Shown here in pieces: positions 1-9,548 of a stretch of DNA of 64,000 nucleotides (within the stretch, counting starts at the first letter, position 1; the number at the start of each line of letters is the position of its first letter). Under the pieces are notes generated by a model, which searched no databases, had not been told where the DNA came from, and saw nothing but the letters and a program-made list of their open reading frames with translations. Location: positions 868,001 through 932,000 of the forward strand of contig VTFK01000122.1 of the NCBI GenBank assembly GCA_009617715.1, given 5' to 3'. Position numbers and translations under genes: made by a program. The stretch is from Plectrocnemia conspersa (taxonomy: Eukaryota; Arthropoda; Insecta; Trichoptera; Polycentropodidae).

Positions 1-249
1 ACAATTGCTAAGTTTCAGATATTACAGTCAATCGGTTACCGAGAGCTTAATATATAATATGTATAAGATGTACTTCTGGAAAGGCTCTCTTTTCTGTAAG
101 AATTAGCTGCAATTAAATTCGCTGATATAAAACTCACTTTAATTACTAATTAATTTATTATATATGTTATATTTTAGGCTAATCTTTATTAATTTAATAT
201 TATATTCTTTGTTTTAAAATCTAGTACATGTTTATTTAAATTGTAAAAA

Positions 250-1450
250 AATAAGTTTGAATAAGGTAAATTTATAAATCATAAAAATGCACAAGAAACA
301 TTATTAAGTATTTTTTTAAAAAAATAGTTAAAAATTACACCAATATTTTTTTTCAAGCGATTTTAAAAATTTAGAATACAGAGATTTGTATAGATTTGAT
401 GTAGTTTTTAATCTTTTTCAGCAATCTTTTTAATTTAAGCAATACATCAAATTTAAAAAATACCAGTTAAAAACATTCTTAGGTATTTTTAAAACAATAG
501 TTTATAAAAACTTTTTTCTTTTGACATTTATAACTATATAAAATATACCTCAAATTATCTTTTAATAATTTATAACTATAGTAAACGGTAATCATTACAC
601 ATCTAAAAATAAATATGATATATTTTGTAAAAAAATATTTAAAAATTATAGCAAGATATTTTTTCAAGCGATTTAAAAAATTTATAATATAGACTTGTGT
701 AATTTGTTTTAATGTTTAATACATCGAATTTAAAAAATGACAGTTAAAAACATTTTTAGATATTTTTAAGACAATATTTAAAAAAAATATTCTAGACAAA
801 TTTTTCTAAGGTCTATTTTATAATTATATAAAATAGACCTTAAATTAACTTAAAATAATTTATAATTATACTAAATGGTAATCATTACGATGCATTTAAA
901 AATAAATATTAGGCATTTGCTAAAAAAATAGTTTTACCAACTTAATATTTATAATTACAATACAGAGACCTAATTTCTACTTCAAATAAAACATTTTTAT
1001 AGAAAACGTTAACTATAGAGCACAATTTTTGTCTATTTTGTAAAAAACACAGTCCAAACTTTATACAACTTTATTTTTTATGGCGACTTTTTTTATTTTA
1101 AAATATATCATTTAAGACTAAAACGCTAAAATTTTACTTTAAAAACTTTTTTCATATTTTGTAAAAAACAAACATTTTTTCTAGCGATTATTGTACAATT
1201 TTTTTTATTTAAGCTTTATAGTTTTAATACAGAAATTTAAACTCTATTTGATATAGGTTTAATTTACAAATACATATATTATAAAAATGCACGTTAAAAA
1301 TATTTCTGAGTATTTTGAAAAGAATACTTAAAAAATATACCTATACCAAGCAATTTTTTGTAACGTTTTATTCTTTTAATATTTAAAATTCTAATATAGG
1401 GACTTTTTTTTTAAATTTTATCAAAGATGAAGTCAATTATAAAAATGCAT
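250..1450. repeat. Degenerate ~300-bp tandem repeat in an SLC46 intron
   Basis: The intron before the exon at 1558 holds diverged copies of an AT-rich unit of roughly 290-310 bp. The landmarks CAAGCGATTT (354 and 665), AGTTAAAAACATT (about 467 and 740) and GGTAATCATTAC (587 and 877) recur in the same order. A third, more decayed copy is suggested at 1250-1360 (GCACGTTAAAAATATTTCTGAG, then CAAGCAATTT). No coding potential is seen. Both the period and the copy number are approximate by eye. Confidence 0.5.
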
Positions 1451-1557
1451 TAAATCATTATTCATTATTATTTTAATACAAAGAAAAAACCTGTATTACA
1501 TAGCTTTCGATATTTCCGTATGAATATATGAACTAATTTATTGTATTTTATTTATAG

Positions 1558-1866
1558 GAAAAATACATTCACTATTCGGAGTATGCGAAGCAATAGTGCC
1601 CATGATATACACACCTATGTACAGCCAAGTTTATATTAACACAATTAATTCTATGCCTGGAGCCTTCTTTTTAGTGGGCGCTATGCTGATGGTACCTTCC
1701 GTAATAACATTTATGTCAGTAAATATATAAAATATTTATTTTATTTAAAATTTATTTTAATTATTAAATAAAAATACATTTTTTCCATAGGGGAATGTAT
1801 TTGTTGGAGCGGAGAGACAAACAGATAGAAGCCAAAAAGACACAACAAGCTAATGACGCACTGTGA
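1558..1866 (+). CDS. SLC46-family transporter, last two exons (5' part outside window)
   Basis: This is the C-terminal end of a major facilitator transporter of the SLC46 (proton-coupled folate transporter-like) family, an integral membrane protein. Two exons are visible: 1558-1714 (after a TTTATAG acceptor, donor at 1715) and 1791-1866 (after TTCCATAG), ending in TGA. The first encodes GKIHSLFGVCEAIVPMIYTP and continues through two hydrophobic segments. It corresponds to the fourth exon of the two downstream paralogues (KIIALFGVCDA and KIISIFGVCDA) and has the same 157-nt length as the gene at 9549. The last exon gives a charged cytosolic tail (LERRDKQIEAKK). The preceding exons should lie left of the window, since I see no match to exons 1-3 in 1-1557. 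The family assignment rests on similarity to the two full-length neighbours. The substrate is unknown, because insect SLC46 members are mostly uncharacterised. Confidence 0.85.
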
Positions 1867-1960
1867 TATTTAACATAATTTATATATTTATAATTAAGGT
1901 ATTCGCATATAAAGTATGTTATTTTGCGTTGTGATATTTAAATTATTTAAATTAATTATT

Positions 1961-1966
1961 AATAAA
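1961..1966 (+). terminator. Poly(A) signal of the first SLC46 gene
   Basis: An AATAAA hexamer lies about 95 nt after the TGA of the first SLC46 gene and is the best placed candidate. The region is AT-rich, so chance hexamers are common. Confidence 0.4.
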
Positions 1967-2594
1967 TTTAGCTGATATTAAAACCTTTAAATAAAATAAA
2001 TATGAATCGAGACATCTGTTGGTAAATAATGAAATAATATTTGCATTTACTTTTTTAATAATTGAATAGTTCATCGACAGATCACGCAAGTAAATTTTAA
2101 TTTTAACTAATAATTATTTGTATATAAATTAATACAATATTTTATACATCAACTTGATTCAATTGTGTAATATTTAAGGAAATACATGTTTGAATAAAAC
2201 TTAAAAGTTTAAAGAGCAAAATATTTTTTATTCAGTCTAAGGAATGTTAATACGACAATTACATGTTCACCTTGCATTTTTTTTATTGCCTCATCACGAT
2301 ATTTTTAAAATTACGTTCATATCGGTGAGAATTATTATATAATTGAAGTAAGCACTAACGTCATTACATTACAAAACTCTACAGACATCATATTATACTG
2401 CTGGACTTTATAGGGCAAAACTAAGCTAAAATTTGAGTCAGATATCAGAAAGTAAAGACTTTTCTCTATAATTTCAATTTTATTACGTAACCTATATTCA
2501 AGTACTATTTTACTAGGAGCTTTGGGATACAATTCATTGCATTCTCGGCGTAGCATCTACTAGGTAAAGCTTTTTTTATAGTTGCTAAGGGGCG

Positions 2595-2715
2595 GTGTCG
2601 ACAACCCATCAATGCTCGGTGACTTTCGGCAGTGTCCTAGAGAGTCGCGGTCGCGTCCCTCATTCTTACCCGTTGCGGCCAAGATGTCAGCGTTTGAAAA
2701 CGCTCCTCTTGCTCA
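2595..2715 (+). repeat. Dispersed repeat family R1, copy 1
   Basis: This GC-rich island contains GTGACTTTCGGC, then CGCGTCCCT, CATTCTTACC and CGTTGCGGCCAAGATGTCAG, followed by a small stem (AGCGTTTGAAAACGCT). The same ordered blocks recur at 22757-22830, 23538-23665 and 36375-36435. The 90-codon reading frame across it has no recognisable domain and is an accident of the repeat. The class is unknown. The 5' block of copy 3 starts TCAGTGAC, which would suit the internal promoter of a non-LTR element, but that is inference. Confidence 0.5.
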
Positions 2716-3600
2716 TTTATTTTAGTGTCATACTGTTTCTCATACATTGTATTTTATACAATATATATTGTTTACTGTTTAGTTGTATAATTATTGTTTG
2801 TATTATAGACATTATGACGCACTGGGAAAACCTGTCATGTCATAAAGATCAAATTTATATTAAATAATTATTAAAAAATAAATTGTTTCACGAAAACTTG
2901 TTATGGAGTCCTTCACCTTTTTATATTTCTATCAAACATATATTTAAAATAAAATTCGTATATTTTTTTAAGTTAAGCTATTATTTAAAATATAATTTTT
3001 ATACATACTACATATTTAACTTTTTATATCAACCATAATAATCGCGAATAAAACTTCGTAAATCAAGTTTTATAACAAATCTAAGCAAAACAAGAAAGGC
3101 AATCAAAACTCTTAATAATTAAGTATTATTGCTAATTATATATTATTGTTTATTATTTAATTAGCATTAGAATTTTAATTAAAGGATTAATAAAACATTA
3201 TTGAAATTATTGCTATGTTTATATTAATACATATTTTAGCGCAATATGAAATTTTAAAGTTCTAACTGATATAGAAATTATTTTTGGTTAGAAATTAAAA
3301 TTCCAACTTCGATTAGTTAATAATATATTATTCTAGCAAGGACACCGTTTCATTTCTATTTTAATAATCACTTACATAACTTTATCGATTGTGAATTCAT
3401 ATGATGCTTTTCAAAAGGTCAAATTTTTATACAATGAATAAAAAACGGACATATAGTTATAATGATCCTTTGCAAAACCTGTTGCTGTATATTACGGCGG
3501 ATCAAAATAAACACTCATAAACAAGCATAGTGAAATCCGGTTTTGTTTATGCATATATTTCTCCAAAGATGTTTTTACTTCGTGATCATTATGAATAATT
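2716..3600. other. Intergenic, AT-rich
   Basis: This stretch between the R1 repeat and the second SLC46 gene is almost pure AT-rich sequence, and I see no gene in it. It should hold the upstream regulatory DNA of the gene starting at 3654, but no TATA box at a useful distance stands out. Confidence 0.5.
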
Positions 3601-3608
3601 TTCTTAAA

Positions 3609-3642
3609 TCAGTACAGTTTCGTTCGCGGAGTAGAACAGTGT
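3609..3642 (+). promoter_or_regulatory. Candidate initiator (and weak MTE) for the second SLC46 gene
   Basis: TCAGT at 3609-3613 matches the arthropod initiator, with A+1 at 3611. From +18 the sequence GGAGTAGAACAG matches the motif ten element at about eight of twelve positions by hand count. The +28 region (AGTGT) matches only the first three positions of a DPE. If used, it gives a 43-nt leader before the ATG at 3654 and excludes the in-frame ATG at 3543. Confidence 0.4.
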
Positions 3643-3653
3643 GTATATTAAAT

Positions 3654-5501
3654 ATGGACGAAAATAAAGCCAATACTAATGGTGATGCCGAAGAGAAAGA
3701 CGATAAAGAAAAGTCTAAAAAATCAGAATGGAAACAAAAGTCATTTGGTGAAAAGTTAGCGTTTATCCAAGGATACGTAACTGTAGAACCAGTATTGGTG
3801 TGTTACTTATTACCGAGCATCTTGGGAGGTTTAGCTGTTCAACACTTGTTCTTAGAAAAGGCGTGTAGGGTTAATAAAAATTATGGCGATGAAAAGTGCA
3901 CCAAGTTTATGGAAGGAAGATACAGCAACAAGACTGACGAAGAGGCTGAAGTTCAAGCTTTAGTCACCTACATGACAGCCTGGACATCTCCGATGGTAAC
4001 TACTCTCACAGCTATCACGATATTATTTGTGGGTGCTTGGAGTGATAAATCTGGTAGAAGGAAACCATACATGCTGGTTCCTTTATTTGGAGAATTTATA
4101 TCATTCCTAGGTTTGGTCTTGTGTACCATCTACTATTTAGAATGGCCTCTGGAAGTAGCTGGAATCATGGCAAGTCTTCCTACAGCTTTGACCGGAGGTT
4201 GGGCTATGATGTTCATGGCGGTATTCAGCCACATAGCCGATAATACTTCAATTGAAAATCGTACTTTCAAAATCGGAGTGGTGAACCTAGTCACTAAAGT
4301 TACTAATCCAATTGGAGCATCTCTCAGCGGAATATTGTTCGAAAAGTTGCATTTTCAAGGAGTTTTCTGGATCTGTGCCGCTATTTATGCATTCTCTATA
4401 TGTTATGTATATTTTGGAGTCAAAGATAAAAATATTGAAAAAGATGCTGCACGACAACCAGCTAAAGATAATTGCTGTGGAGAGTATCTGAATTGGAGAT
4501 ACATTTATGATACGTTCATGATTATTTTCAAGCCTAGAAAGTATAATAAACATACTATTATAATTTTGGTGATATTGTGTTATATTATTATAGCTGGTCC
4601 AATTTTAGGTGAGTCGTTTTATTAATATAAATATTTTAATCATAAAAATAATAATATACAATTGTAGGTTCTGGTCCATTGACTTATTTATACTTGATGA
4701 GATCGTTTCAGTTTAGTCCAACCGGTTATAGCATATTTTCTACGTATTCAATCATCGTCAATTTATTAGGTATTTCCAAGATGATTATAGCTGTCCTAGT
4801 ATGATTTTAATATTATTTTAAAATTTATTTCAGGTACATTAATAGGCATTTCAGTCTTGAGTAAATATTTACAGATGGACGATAGTTTAATTGCTATTTT
4901 AGCATGCATGGGAAAAGTTATAGCATTTCTAATATTTGCGTTTGCTCCCAATACTATCGTACTCTACTTTGGGCCTATTGCAGAATTAATTGGAGCTATG
5001 GCTATGATTGGATTAAGATCGATAGCTACGAAAATAGTTGAACCAGATGAAGTCGGTTAGTAGCATGTCAATAAATCTTATTAATGTATTAATTTTAAGT
5101 TAATTAATAATTGATATTTTCAGGAAAGATTATTGCGCTATTTGGTGTATGCGATGCAGTGGTTAATATAATTTATGCCCCATTATTCAGTGCAATTTAC
5201 AATAATATGTTTTTGGGAGCACATAATATGTTTGCTGCACTTTTTACTGCACCAGCTATCATAATTTTCACGTAAGTTCTTATTTTTTAAATTATGAGTA
5301 TATAACTACAATTTGATGCAAAAGATTCGTTTAATTTAAAATACTTGTTTTTTATATTTATATAAAATTTTACTATTTTAATTAATTTACAGATGTATGT
5401 TTGTTTTACAAAAACGAGATGAAAATAGTGAAAGAAAAGAAAAGACATCTTTAAAAGGAGAAGAAAATGTTGCTTGTGATATAGACATGACTCAATTATA
5501 A
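3654..5501 (+). CDS. SLC46-like proton-coupled folate transporter-family protein, 511 aa
   Basis: This is a complete multipass transporter of the major facilitator superfamily, SLC46 branch. Relatives move folates or other small anions with protons; the substrate here is unknown. Exons are 3654-4608, 4668-4769, 4834-5055, 5124-5271 and 5393-5501, with introns of 59-121 bp and GT-AG ends throughout. The reading frame closes at 512 codons including the stop. A charged cytosolic N-terminus (residues 1-35) precedes TM1 (about 42-62). The first outer loop carries an N-glycosylation site at N92 (NKT), as in vertebrate relatives. MFS motif A is DKSGRRKPY at 131-139. A basic cytosolic loop with paired cysteines (NCCGEY) precedes TM7, and the tail is hydrophilic. 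I start at MDENKAN because the paralogue begins MENQTKS at the same point and the extra 37 codons from 3543 look like leader. It is flanked by sister genes on the same strand. Confidence 0.9.
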
Positions 5502-5619
5502 TATTGTTATAAAAATATCTTTGTATAATTTTATTTGTAGTACATAAGTTAATTAAAATACAATTAGGTATGTAAAAAATATATAGTTACATGGCCAGTT
5601 TTTTTATATTTATTTAATG

Positions 5620-5625
5620 AATAAA
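5620..5625 (+). terminator. Poly(A) signal of the second SLC46 gene
   Basis: AATAAA lies about 120 nt after the TAA at 5501 and is the best candidate 3'-end signal for this gene. Confidence 0.45.
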
Positions 5626-5639
5626 TAGTATATTTTTAT

Positions 5640-6019
5640 AAACATTTTTATTTTTACTAAAGAACATATTTTATGTTTACTAATACAGTTATAATAAATA
5701 TTTTGCTTAATTACCTAAATTAAATTATTTTATCTTTATAGCTTATGGTAAAAAAAATGCATAATTGATTTATTAATGTTTAATCTATTCAAGTTTTAAA
5801 CCACTTCCATTTAATATTTAATTACTTGCCAAGTCTATCGACAGGTGTCAATTTAATTATTTAAACATATTTATCACTAATGCGGCAATAATGCAATATA
5901 AAATCTCTTCAGAATATTATGATCAAGTATTCCTTGTAAAAAATCTACGTCATCATATCATAATATAGTATAATGATTCATAATCATCTTAATGCCAATT
6001 CACCAATTTGCTTACCTTG
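5640..6019. other. Intergenic, AT-rich
   Basis: I see no gene or recognisable element in this stretch between the 3' end of the second SLC46 gene and the palindromes at 6020. Confidence 0.5.
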
Positions 6020-6072
6020 CAAATATTAATTATGATTGGTATACATTCTATACCAATCATAATTAATATTTG
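6020..6072. repeat. Perfect 24-bp inverted repeat with 5-nt loop
   Basis: The arms 6020-6043 and 6049-6072 are exact reverse complements (CAAATATTAATTATG... and its complement) around the loop CATTC. It could extrude as a cruciform, or be transcribed into a stable hairpin. It lies 11 bp from a second, longer palindrome. The origin is not known; a MITE core or a template-switch event are both possible. Confidence 0.85.
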
Positions 6073-6083
6073 TACATATTATA

Positions 6084-6152
6084 ATTAAAATTTGGTTTGC
6101 ATTTTTGCAATTGTATACTATACAATTGCAAAAATGCAAACCAAATTTTAAT
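6084..6152. repeat. Perfect 34-bp palindrome with single-base centre
   Basis: The arms 6084-6117 and 6119-6152 are exact complements around a single C at 6118 (arm begins ATTAAAATTTGGTTTGC). No mismatch was found by hand, so it is either young or under constraint. A pre-miRNA is unlikely because there is no loop. Confidence 0.85.
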
Positions 6153-6479
6153 GTGTTGTTATAAAAATTCAGTATAAGAAATCTGACCCATTCCAAAACC
6201 AATGTTTTGGGTCAATGGCTTCTCTATCTCACACGTTGGAGGAGGGTTCGACTTCAACCAGTTTGCCGCTTGAATACCTAGCATATTTGTTCTTTCTTCT
6301 TTGTTCACCGCCGCGTAATAATCTCCGTTCTGCTTCTCTCGTTCCAGTTTTTGATGAGTATAATAGTATATTTGACGGGAAATTTATGGAAATTTTCTTA
6401 GCCACTCGGTCGACTTACCCAAACACATAAAAATATTTTTTTCTGCATCTCGCATGCGAAGTATGGATAGATCCTAGGT

Positions 6480-6900
6480 CAAATTTTTATCCACTACTTT
6501 TGACATAAATTTAGTGTCTAATATTTCGAGAGTACCTCAAGGGTCCAACCTGGGTCCTCTGCTCTTCCCGTTATTTATTAATGACACAAATTCTAGTTCT
6601 TTTTGTATGCCGAAAATTTAAAACTATCGATTTGTTGTGGACTCCTTTGCTCTATAGAGTGATTTAAATTCTTTATGGAGATGGGCTTCAATCAACAGTC
6701 ATGTTGTATCAATTTCAGATTATTTCTAAGATCTTGGTGGGAACGTTTTAGCTAGAGAAACTTTCACTAAAGATATTGGAATCACTTTTGAGAGCAAGTG
6801 AAGATTCTCTCTACACGTTAACGACGTCTGTAATTGTTTTAAGATACTCGGCTTTGTGATGTGGAACGCGTTTCACTTTGATCCAAGGACGTCATTTCAG
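6480..6900 (+). pseudogene. Non-LTR retrotransposon reverse transcriptase fragment
   Basis: Translation across shifting frames gives VPQGSNLGPLLFPLFINDT, the conserved block of LINE reverse transcriptases before the catalytic box. Further on are a palm-region remnant (VVDSFALYRVI, where an active enzyme would have YADD-type residues), then DIGITFESK and FSLHVNDV plus a following frame reading KILGFVMWNA. These are typical of the thumb region of Jockey-type elements. Several stops and frameshifts break it, so it is a dead relic. The family cannot be fixed further by eye. Confidence 0.7.
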
Positions 6901-7029
6901 CTTTAAGGGGCAAAAATTGGTCAAAAATCAGTGGTTGTTTTTTTAATATTTTGATATAATTAATCCTTTGAGCAGTATCGCCGTACATGTACGGCGATGG
7001 ATCTTTCGCTGTTTTGAGGTACCCCATAT

Positions 7030-7677
7030 AGATACATATTTACATATATGACTAAAGAAATGATAAATTTAAAACATTATATTTATATAATATATTTTTT
7101 TAGTTTAATTTATTGCAAATAGAGTAAAAAAATAAATTAACTTAATCAAATATGTGTTTTTATTAAAATATATATTTAAAGTTAGTTTTATTAAATTTTT
7201 TTAGGAATGCAAAAATTATTTTTAATTTCTTATTTGGAATTTAGAATAACAATGACAGATTTTTCATACAATATTAGTATTACATACTACATTGTACATC
7301 ATATTTATGATAACCTTATAGTAAATAGTTAGATAATATAGTTATTACACATAATACACATATTTATATATCTGAAGGGTCAAGTGATAATAACTATCAA
7401 AATATGTATCTGAGTGAAACTGTGTTATATAAAGTATTTACATATTAATTCATTTAATATTCATGATTTAAAAAGTTCTTCTTTAGTTTTACATTACACA
7501 TTAAATTTCCCGATTTATTTAGAAGCACAAATTAAAATTGTAAAATTTGATCACTAATACATAAAATGGTTACTTTTCTTTTAAATATTTAAAAAATCGT
7601 ACAATGTATTATATAACATATTAAGCTAATAAATGCGAAATAAAATACCATCTTTATTTTATACGTGCAATATTTTA
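7030..7677. other. Intergenic, AT-rich
   Basis: I see nothing recognisable in this stretch, which is simple AT-rich sequence between the LINE fragment and the palindrome at 7678. Confidence 0.5.
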
Positions 7678-7711
7678 TATGCTATTACTGGCATATGCCA
7701 GTAATAGCATA
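7678..7711. repeat. Perfect 34-bp palindrome without loop
   Basis: TATGCTATTACTGGCAT and its exact complement meet with no spacer. The core ACTGGCAT/ATGCCAGT is shared with the palindrome at 20591-20612, which hints at a related source such as abutted ends of a small element. Confidence 0.8.
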
Positions 7712-8046
7712 GTTTTTATCGATAACATAGAATCCATTTTAAAATCATCGATTTGTTGCAGAAAACTGCTGATATGGTGAATTTAATTTTAAATTTCCTA
7801 GCACCGCATTTTTATAGTAAAATACCTTTATCTATTTATAAAATACCTTGATATACAACAGTTTATTTATGGTAATAGATTTCAAGTCGTATCGAAGATC
7901 GAATTGAACTCTTGCGGTTTGAAGTGGCTGCTAAGCCGCTACTTTTATTAATTCAAATGGTCGTGATTGTCGATTCTTAAAACACTTGATATAAGTGATT
8001 GAGTACTATAGTATTATTGCTAACACACCTTTAAGGAATAGGATAT

Positions 8047-8535
8047 TTAAAAGGTTAGATGTGAGCGAGCGGCAGTGAGTGAGCGCTGATCAGAACAGTG
8101 AACACTGCACAAATAACTCCCAATGAATTTTTTTAATTTTATGTAGGACGTGAAAATATTCAGAGCGAAAACGAAGCGAGAATAACGACAGAGCGGCGTG
8201 GAGAGCACGCATGGCTTGTTGTGTTGACATCTGACAATGTTGCGAGCCCAACCAAACAAATTAGGCCTAAAACTCCTTCAATATTCATCATTACAGTAAT
8301 AACAACACTTTTTCCAACATAAAAATATTATTTTGACCATCTGTTAAAATAATTCTTAACATTTTAATATAAATTCTTAGCATTAAATAAAAATCATGAA
8401 TGTTCAAATTAAAATTATTATCATTTATTATAAATTCTAACCATATAATATTTATTCTGACCTTTTAATGTAAATTCTGACCAACGTAATAAAAATTCTG
8501 ACTACATCCGTATTTAAACTCTGACCTGAAAAATA
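8047..8535. mobile_element. Foldback-like repeat, copy 1 (core block plus short-unit array)
   Basis: Two parts are visible. The core block 8141-8231 (from GTAGGACG through CGACAGAGCGGCG to GCATGGCTTG) recurs nearly intact at 32977-33065. An array at about 8329-8530 repeats a diverged unit of roughly 23-28 bp, built on TTCTGACC followed by TTTAATATAAA. In the second copy the same unit (as GTCAGAAT, the reverse complement) lies on the other side of the core. That geometry suggests a parent element with the core flanked by inverted arrays, as in foldback transposons. The 70-codon antisense reading frame here is not considered a gene. Confidence 0.55.
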
Positions 8536-9430
8536 CGAGCCAATATTTATTATATAAGAATCATCATAGCCCAGCAAAACTTACTATGGCCAATATCCAG
8601 GACCCAAGCGCGATTTTCTCTTTCATTCTTATTCCGTTAGCGTCCTTGAAATACGGACGCGGGATAAGCCTATTTATTGTTTTATATATAATAAAAAAAA
8701 AACAGAATTAAATATTCAAACATCAATCTAAGTGTTTCCCTGGTCCTTCGGAGACCGATAAGATGGCCTTACCGCGAGGGTCAAGGTCGCGCGCAATTAA
8801 CAAGAATAATTATCCTTGAATGAAGAAGGCAAAACAATTCTTAAAAATTAATATATAATAAGATCATTGTTTATTGGTGAAAAACATATAGAACTGTATT
8901 TTGCGGTTTTTGCTCTTCTCAACTAGTTTTTAATTTAATTTTCTTTAAAATTAAACAAACTTGAACATTTCGTCAATTTTCTAAGGTAGAATTATATTAA
9001 TTAATCGAAATTCACTTTAGATTTTTTACAGAAAAAGTCACTATTAGATAAATCACACTTAATTTATGACCTTCAATGTTATTTTAATACACAAGATTTC
9101 GCTAATGCCTAATGTAAATATTAAAAATAAGCAATGAAGATTTCCTTTAATCAAGATTGTATTATTTTTTTTATTATTATTTATTAATAATACTTTATTA
9201 TTCCTAACAAAATTACATACCATTTTTTTCTAGAAGTCTAACATTATGTACGAAAAATATCTACCATCCCAAAACTGGTTTTATCATACAAAGTTCGAGG
9301 CAAAACATAATAAAAAGAAGTAGCACGAATGTACAATAAAGATCATGTACACAAATTCATTCGATTTCAAGTGACATATACCTGTTTAACAACTAAACGT
9401 ATGCTGTGTTCATTATCAAACTAGTTGAGT
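8536..9430. other. Intergenic upstream region of the third SLC46 gene
   Basis: This is mostly AT-rich DNA. A GC-richer patch at 8590-8800 contains hairpin-like GCGTCC...GGACGC (8640-8662) and GGTCCTTCGGAGACC (8744-8758). I see no gene. It may carry distal control elements of the gene at 9549. Confidence 0.35.
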
Positions 9431-9445
9431 ACGTCTTCGATACTT

Positions 9446-9481
9446 TCAGTATTGATGCGTCCGCAGAGTGAGGCAGACGTG
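9446..9481 (+). promoter_or_regulatory. Inr + DPE core promoter of the third SLC46 gene
   Basis: TCAGT at 9446-9450 is a consensus arthropod initiator with A+1 at 9448. At exactly +28 to +34 (9475-9481) stands AGACGTG, a full match to the downstream promoter element consensus RGWCGTG. DPE function depends on this exact spacing. There is no TATA box near -30, as expected for a DPE promoter. It implies a 101-nt leader before the ATG at 9549. Confidence 0.75.
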
Positions 9482-9548
9482 TGTCCGATTTTCGCGCAAA
9501 CTTATTATAAAAATGAAGTGTAAAAACAGTTTAAAAAAATAATAAGCC

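Noticed and set aside
2335..2556. 73-codon minus-strand frame MLRRECNELYPKAPSK...
   Set aside because: The composition is not absurd and an AATAAA-type signal lies downstream, but there is no recognisable domain and no good splice site or partner exon, so no gene is called.
3543..3653. 37-codon N-terminal extension of the second SLC46 gene
   Set aside because: The paralogue starts at the equivalent of 3654, a candidate initiator lies between the two ATGs, and the extra residues are not like a family N-terminus.
4287..4553. 88-codon minus-strand frame
   Set aside because: It is an antisense shadow of exon 1 of the second SLC46 gene.
6026..6152. Palindromes as microRNA precursors
   Set aside because: Loops of five and one bases and perfect pairing do not fit an animal pre-miRNA. 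I also looked for familiar conserved insect microRNA seeds across the window and saw none.
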